Source of the DNA: Streptomyces globisporus
GTDB lineage: Bacteria; Actinomycetota; Actinomycetes; Streptomycetales; Streptomycetaceae
Length of the DNA: 36,075 bases
NCBI RefSeq assembly: GCF_003501885.1
Contig: NZ_QWFA01000034.1
Coordinates: forward strand, 1-36,075
Reading direction: 5' to 3'
The position numbers were made by a program, and so were the translations under genes. The notes under the pieces were generated by a model. That model was given only the letters and a program-made list of their open reading frames with translations, did no database searches and was not told the origin of the DNA. Of the stretch, positions 32,109-36,075 are shown one piece after another. Each line of letters starts with the position of its first letter. Within the stretch, counting starts at the first letter, position 1.

Positions 32109-33068
32109 ATGAAGTACGCCCACGTCTCCGGTCGTGCTGTGACCGCCGCCGCGTTGACCACCACCGTCCTGCTGGCGCTCGCGGGCTGCGGAGAGGGCGG
32201 CGACGGGGTCGCCGCAGCCAAGGGTCCGGCGTCGCTGGAGGTCGCGGGGGTGACCGTGAGAAAGGACGCGAAGCTGCACGAAGCACTGCCCGACGCGGTC
32301 AAGAAGTCCGGCACCGTACGGGTTGCCACGGACGTGCCCTACGCGCCCTTCGAGATGTTCGTGACGGAGGGGGAGAAGGAGCTCACCGGCTTGGACTACG
32401 ACCTCGGTCAGGCGATCGGCGCCCGGCTCGGCGTGACGTTCGCCTTCACCCCGCAGAAGTTCGACGGCATCGTGCCCGCCATACAGGCAGGAAAGTTCGA
32501 CGTGGCCATGTCCGCGATGACGGACAACAAGGAGCGGCAGGCGGTCGTCGACTTCGTCGACTACTCCGTCTCCGGCTCCGGGATCATGGTCGTCAAGGGG
32601 AACCCCGAGAAGATCACCACGCTTGACGATCTGTGCGGCAAGAAGGTCGCCGTGCAGGCCGCCACCAACCAGCTGGACCTCCTCAAGGATCACCAGAAGG
32701 AGTGCGGGAAGGCGGGTGGCACCAAGATCGCCATCCAGACCTTCCCCAAGGACTCCGACGCCCAGCTCGCCCTGCGCGCCAACAAGGTTGTCGCCCAGGT
32801 GCTGACCAAGCCGGCGGCCGGCTGGACGGCCAAGACCGCAGACGGAGGCCAGGCCTTCGAGGTCGTCGACGACCCGGCCGCCACCGGCGGCTACAACGCC
32901 TCCCCCAACGGCATCGCCGTCTCCAAGAAGCTGCCCGAGTTGACGGACGCGATCCAGAAGGCGCTGCAGTCCCTGATAGACGACGGCACCGCCACCAAGA
33001 TCTTCGAGAAGTACGGTGTCGCCTCGATCGCGGTCAAGGAAGTCACCCGGAACGCAGCGGTCGACTGA
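32109..33068 (+). CDS. Amino-acid ABC transporter substrate-binding lipoprotein
   Basis: A 319-residue type-3 solute-binding protein. The lipobox is LLALAGCGEG (Cys about 28), so it is anchored outside the membrane. After a variable stretch the core runs KKSGTVRVATDVPYAPFEMF, LTGLDYDLGQAIGARLGVTF, QKFDGIVPAIQAGKFDVAMS, AMTDNKERQAVVDFVDYS, then LCGKKVAVQAATNQLDLLKD and GGYNASPNGIAVSKKLPEL. FGI/YDLGQAIGARLG and the AMTD..ER switch are typical of polar amino-acid binding proteins. ATG 32109 has AGGAGGG upstream. The permease gene begins one base after the stop. It might take amino acids or dipeptides such as those released by the divergent peptidase. Confidence 0.93.
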   Translation: MKYAHVSGRAVTAAALTTTVLLALAGCGEGGDGVAAAKGPASLEVAGVTVRKDAKLHEALPDAVKKSGTVRVATDVPYAPFEMFVTEGEKELTGLDYDLGQAIGARLGVTFAFTPQKFDGIVPAIQAGKFDVAMSAMTDNKERQAVVDFVDYSVSGSGIMVVKGNPEKITTLDDLCGKKVAVQAATNQLDLLKDHQKECGKAGGTKIAIQTFPKDSDAQLALRANKVVAQVLTKPAAGWTAKTADGGQAFEVVDDPAATGGYNASPNGIAVSKKLPELTDAIQKALQSLIDDGTATKIFEKYGVASIAVKEVTRNAAVD

Positions 33069-33069
33069 G

Positions 33070-34020
33070 ATGACCACCACACTCGATCTCCGGACCGCCC
33101 CGGCCGAACAGGACCTGACCGTCGTCCCCGTACGCCACTACGGCCGCTGGGTCGCCGCCCTCGCCGCGGTACTCGCCCTGGCGGGACTGGTCGGTTCGCT
33201 GGCCACCAACGCCAATCTCCGCTGGGACATCATCGGCGACTACCTCTTCGCCGACCTGATCTTCGACGGGCTGGCCACCACCCTGTGGCTGACCGTCGCG
33301 GCGATGGCCCTCGGGCTTACCCTGGGCACCGTCATCGCGGTCATGCGCCTGTCGTCCAACCCCGTCCTCTACGGCCTCTCCTCACTGTTCGTCTGGGCCT
33401 TCCGCGGGACCCCGCTCCTCGTCCAGATCATCTTCTGGGGGTACGCGGGGGCCCTGTACAAGAACGTGCTCATCGGTATCCCCTTCACCGACATCACCTT
33501 CTTCCAGGCCGACACGAACTCCCTGCTCACCCCGGCCGTCGCAGCTCTGCTGGCGCTGGGGCTCAACGAGGCGGCGTACGCCTCGGAGATCGTCCGGGCC
33601 GGGATCCAGTCCGTCGACAGCGGGCAGGCCGAGGCAGCGCACTCACTCGGCATGCGGCCCGCGCTGACGATGCGCAGGATCGTTCTCCCCCAAGCCATGC
33701 GGGTGATCATCCCCCCGATGGGCAACGAGACGATCAACATGCTGAAGATGACCGCGCTGGTCTCCGTCATCGCCGCGCACGACCTGATGTCGAACATCCA
33801 GGAGGTGTACGCGCAGAACTACCAGGTCATCCCCATGCTCGTGGTCGCTTCGCTCTGGTACCTGGCACTGGTGAGCCTCCTGAGCTTCCCGCAGGCCTGG
33901 CTGGAGCGCCGCTACGGCCGGGGCACCGCACACGGGGGCCACACCTCCCCGTTGCGACGGATGTTCACCGGGTTCACCCGCGCGTCCGCGCCGAAGACCG
34001 GAAAGGAAGAGGGCCGTTGA
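33070..34020 (+). CDS. Amino-acid ABC transporter permease
   Basis: A 316-residue inner-membrane permease of the His/Glu/Gln/Arg/opine type. After an ~30-residue cytoplasmic lead there are helices at [40 protein letters not shown] and VFWAF-like [20 protein letters not shown], and further ones to the C-terminus. The ATPase-coupling EAA loop is [20 protein letters not shown], and the conserved FRGTPLLVQ is present. ATG 33070 immediately follows the binding-protein stop. Its own stop overlaps the ATPase start (TTGA). It is a single fused permease, so it should act as a homodimer. Confidence 0.93.
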   Translation: MTTTLDLRTAPAEQDLTVVPVRHYGRWVAALAAVLALAGLVGSLATNANLRWDIIGDYLFADLIFDGLATTLWLTVAAMALGLTLGTVIAVMRLSSNPVLYGLSSLFVWAFRGTPLLVQIIFWGYAGALYKNVLIGIPFTDITFFQADTNSLLTPAVAALLALGLNEAAYASEIVRAGIQSVDSGQAEAAHSLGMRPALTMRRIVLPQAMRVIIPPMGNETINMLKMTALVSVIAAHDLMSNIQEVYAQNYQVIPMLVVASLWYLALVSLLSFPQAWLERRYGRGTAHGGHTSPLRRMFTGFTRASAPKTGKEEGR

Positions 34021-34781
34021 CCACGCCCATGGTGCACGCCCACGGCGTGCGCAAGCACTTCGGGAAGCTCGAGGTCCTCAAGGGCATCGACCTCACCGTC
34101 GAACGCGGGCAGGTGTGCTGCCTGCTCGGCCCCTCGGGCTCGGGCAAGTCCACTTTCCTGCGGTGCATCAACCATCTGGAGAAGATCGACGGCGGCACTC
34201 TCGCCGTCGAGGGAGAACTCGTCGGCTACCGGCGGCGCGGGGCCCGGCTCCACGAACTGCGGGAGAAGGAGATAGCCGCGCACCGCCGTGACATCGGCAT
34301 GGTCTTCCAGCGGTTCAACCTCTTCCCCCACCTGACCGCCGAACAGAACGTCATGGAAGCGCCCGTCCGCGTCAGCGGCACGAGCACCGTCGAGGCCCGT
34401 GCCGAGGCCCGGCAGTTGCTGGAGAAGGTCGGGCTGGCGGACCGGGCCGGGCACTACCCGGCACAGCTCTCCGGCGGGCAGCAGCAGCGCGTCGCCATCG
34501 CCCGCGCTCTGGCCATGAAGCCGAAGCTGATGCTGTTCGACGAGCCCACCTCGGCGCTCGACCCCGAGCTCGTCGGCGACGTCCTGGACGTCATGCGGCA
34601 GCTGGCCGCCGACGGCATGACCATGGTCGTCGTCACCCACGAGATCGGGTTCGCCCGCGAGGTCGGCGACACGGCGGTCTTCATGGACGACGGCGTGGTG
34701 GTCGAAGCCGGCGACCCCCGGCACGTGCTCGTCGATCCGGAGCAGGAGCGCACCCGCGCCTTCCTGTCCAAGGTCCTGTGA
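34017..34781 (+). CDS. Amino-acid ABC transporter ATP-binding protein
   Basis: A 254-residue cytoplasmic ATPase energising the permease. Walker [22 protein letters not shown]-loop [17 protein letters not shown], signature [16 protein letters not shown], Walker [17 protein letters not shown], and H-loop [13 protein letters not shown] are all intact, and the 'NLFPHLT' block is typical of polar amino-acid importers. The TTG at 34017 lies after AGGAAGAGG and overlaps the permease stop; ATG 34029 is a less likely start. The stop overlaps the next gene's GTG (GTGA), so the whole set is translationally coupled. Confidence 0.95.
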   Translation: MTTPMVHAHGVRKHFGKLEVLKGIDLTVERGQVCCLLGPSGSGKSTFLRCINHLEKIDGGTLAVEGELVGYRRRGARLHELREKEIAAHRRDIGMVFQRFNLFPHLTAEQNVMEAPVRVSGTSTVEARAEARQLLEKVGLADRAGHYPAQLSGGQQQRVAIARALAMKPKLMLFDEPTSALDPELVGDVLDVMRQLAADGMTMVVVTHEIGFAREVGDTAVFMDDGVVVEAGDPRHVLVDPEQERTRAFLSKVL

Positions 34782-35992
34782 CCGCGCCCACCCGACAGCG
34801 TCCCCGTGCCCAGGATCTGCTGCCCCTCGCACGGGCCCGCCTCGACCGCTTTCTCGCCGACCTGGCCGGACTCGTGGCGATCGACTCCGGCTCCTACAGC
34901 CCCGCAGGGGTGAACCTGGTCGCCGACTGGACCGCCGCCCGGCTGTCCGCCCTCGGCTTCGCCGTCGAACGGGTCGCTCCCGGCAAAGCGAGCGGGGAGC
35001 GCACCGGGGACGTCCTGATCGGCCGCAGGACCGGCCGGCTCGCCGCCCGTGACGGCGGGCGGCGCATCCTGCTCGCCGCCCACATGGACACCGTCTTCGC
35101 GGACGGCACCGCCGCCACCCGCCCCTTCTCCCTCCGGGGCCGACTCGCGCACGGCCCCGGCGTCAGCGACGACAAGGGCGGCCTGCTCGCCGGGCTCACC
35201 GCTCTGGACATCCTCGCCGAGGCAGACGTCGAGGAGTACGCCGAGATCGTCTTCCTCGCCACCCCCGACGAGGAGATCGGCTCCCCGGCCAGCCGCCCCG
35301 TCACCGAACGAACCGCCCGGGGAGCGCACTTCGCGCTCGCCCTGGAGTGTGCACGGGAGAACGGTGACCTGGTCATCGCCCGCAAGGGGGTCGCCGACTT
35401 CCTCCTCACGGTCACTGGCCGCGCCGCCCACTCCGGCATCGAACCCGAGCGCGGCGCGAACGCCGCCCTCACCGCCGCCCACCTCGTCGTCGCCCTCCAG
35501 GCGCTCAATGGCCTGTGGGAGGACGTCACCGTCAACGTGGGCGTGGTACGGGCCGGTACGCGTACCAACATCGTCTGCCCCGAGGCGGAGCTGCGCGTCG
35601 AGATCCGCTCGGCCACCACAGCCGGGATGACACGGGCGCGGGCCGCCATCGAGGAGGCCGCCGCCCGGCCCGCAGTGGCCGGCACCTCGGTGGTGGTGGA
35701 GCAGCTCGACCTGTGCCCTCCCATGGAGGACACCGAGGTCACGCACCGCATGATGGCGCTGGCCCGGTCCCTGGGCGAGGAACTCGGCCTCGTCCTGGGG
35801 GCGGCCGCGACGGGCGGGGTGGGAGACGCCAACATCATCGCCGGCGTCGGAGTGCCCGTCCTCGATGGCCTCGGCCCCGTCGGAGGGTCCGACCACACTC
35901 CCGAGGAATGGCTCGACACGGCATCCGTACCCGAGCGGGTCGCCCTGCTCGCCGCACTCGTCGCCACGCTGGGCGACGGCCGCCACGCGTGA
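34778..35992 (+). CDS. M20-family metallopeptidase (carboxypeptidase G2-like)
   Basis: A 404-residue cytoplasmic zinc peptidase. The metal ligands and catalytic residues appear in family order: [20 protein letters not shown] (His, then catalytic Asp), [16 protein letters not shown] (bridging Asp), [12 protein letters not shown] (catalytic Glu and ligand Glu), [20 protein letters not shown] and [15 protein letters not shown] of the lid domain, and [20 protein letters not shown] with [13 protein letters not shown] (last His). This matches the CPG2-like clade that removes C-terminal Glu or hydrolyses acylated amino acids and dipeptides. The GTG start overlaps the ATPase stop, tying it to transport. 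It likely processes the imported compound. No signal peptide. Confidence 0.93.
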   Translation: MTAPTRQRPRAQDLLPLARARLDRFLADLAGLVAIDSGSYSPAGVNLVADWTAARLSALGFAVERVAPGKASGERTGDVLIGRRTGRLAARDGGRRILLAAHMDTVFADGTAATRPFSLRGRLAHGPGVSDDKGGLLAGLTALDILAEADVEEYAEIVFLATPDEEIGSPASRPVTERTARGAHFALALECARENGDLVIARKGVADFLLTVTGRAAHSGIEPERGANAALTAAHLVVALQALNGLWEDVTVNVGVVRAGTRTNIVCPEAELRVEIRSATTAGMTRARAAIEEAAARPAVAGTSVVVEQLDLCPPMEDTEVTHRMMALARSLGEELGLVLGAAATGGVGDANIIAGVGVPVLDGLGPVGGSDHTPEEWLDTASVPERVALLAALVATLGDGRHA

Positions 35993-36075
35993 CGCCCCGG
36001 CGGCACCGCCGCTCGTGGCGCGGCCGCCGCCGACGATACGGACCAGGCCCCCTGCCCGCCCACCCGGCCCCACAC
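35993..36075. other. Right edge of the window
   Basis: Eighty-three bases after the M20 stop. CGGCGG-CA-CCGCCG at about 35999-36012 can form a short hairpin and may terminate the ABC operon. No further gene is visible. Confidence 0.3.

Noticed and set aside
34454..36073. Long minus-strand open frames over the ABC ATPase and M20 genes
   Set aside because: Gly/Asp/Arg-rich shadow sequence with no domain. The plus-strand genes are complete and overlapping.

Overview
The window is high-GC DNA with GC-rich third codon positions, many GTG/TTG starts and a gene content (duplicated SpoIIE-type phosphatase, SCO5918-family protein, actinobacterial Mur ligase, class E/F sortase, B-lectin protein, IS5-family elements) that points to a Streptomyces or close relative, probably an accessory or arm-proximal part of the chromosome. 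No tRNA, rRNA, CRISPR array or prophage structure was seen. Assignments rest on reading motifs and recalled family resemblance; no database search was run.

Layout. 1-3.8 kb: an SseB-like gene running off the left edge, a membrane-anchored B-lectin protein, a polysaccharide-lyase-like remnant, a HAD phosphatase, a small winged-helix protein and the 3' end of an IS5 transposase. 3.8-7.1 kb: a stand-alone MurE-type Mur ligase followed by a frameshifted transposase. 7.1-10 kb: a leftward cold-shock group (CspA, DEAD-box helicase, CBS protein, SCO5918-family protein) ending at a strong terminator, with a sigma-B-like promoter upstream. 10.4-13.7 kb: an orphan LRR piece, an SRPBCC protein, a decayed DNA glycosylase, a SMI1/KNR4 protein and a nearly complete IS5-family element. 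13.8-16.2 kb: a two-gene operon of a cis-prenyltransferase (UppS family) and an MpaB-type oxygenase fused to calcium-binding EF-hands. 16.2-20.8 kb: gene-poor remnants, a GAF/PP2C phosphatase, two truncated genes joined head to head, and a TetR regulator.

21.4-26.3 kb is a carotenoid locus (crtE-crtI-crtB plus a Rieske protein gene). Its distal part is destroyed: the Rieske gene is frameshifted and 3'-truncated, and it is joined to the first ~30 codons of a convergent lycopene cyclase gene. The locus can therefore make phytoene and probably lycopene, but it encodes no complete cyclase. 26.6-30.3 kb holds a DUF4383 membrane protein and a leftward set: DUF4397 surface protein, sortase, ECF sigma factor, anti-sigma factor. 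30.7-36 kb holds a secreted cyanophycinase-like (S51) peptidase divergent from a tightly overlapping amino-acid ABC transporter (binding protein, permease, ATPase) plus an M20 metallopeptidase. This reads as an extracellular cleavage, uptake and intracellular hydrolysis module.

Two arrangements look least ordinary: the UppS/MpaB-EF-hand operon (make and oxidatively cut a polyprenyl chain, possibly calcium-gated) and the S51 peptidase/ABC/M20 module with a shared sequence motif in its divergent promoter region. The window also holds at least nine broken genes or transposon fragments, so it is an actively decaying segment, and gene order near the breakpoints should be read with that in mind.
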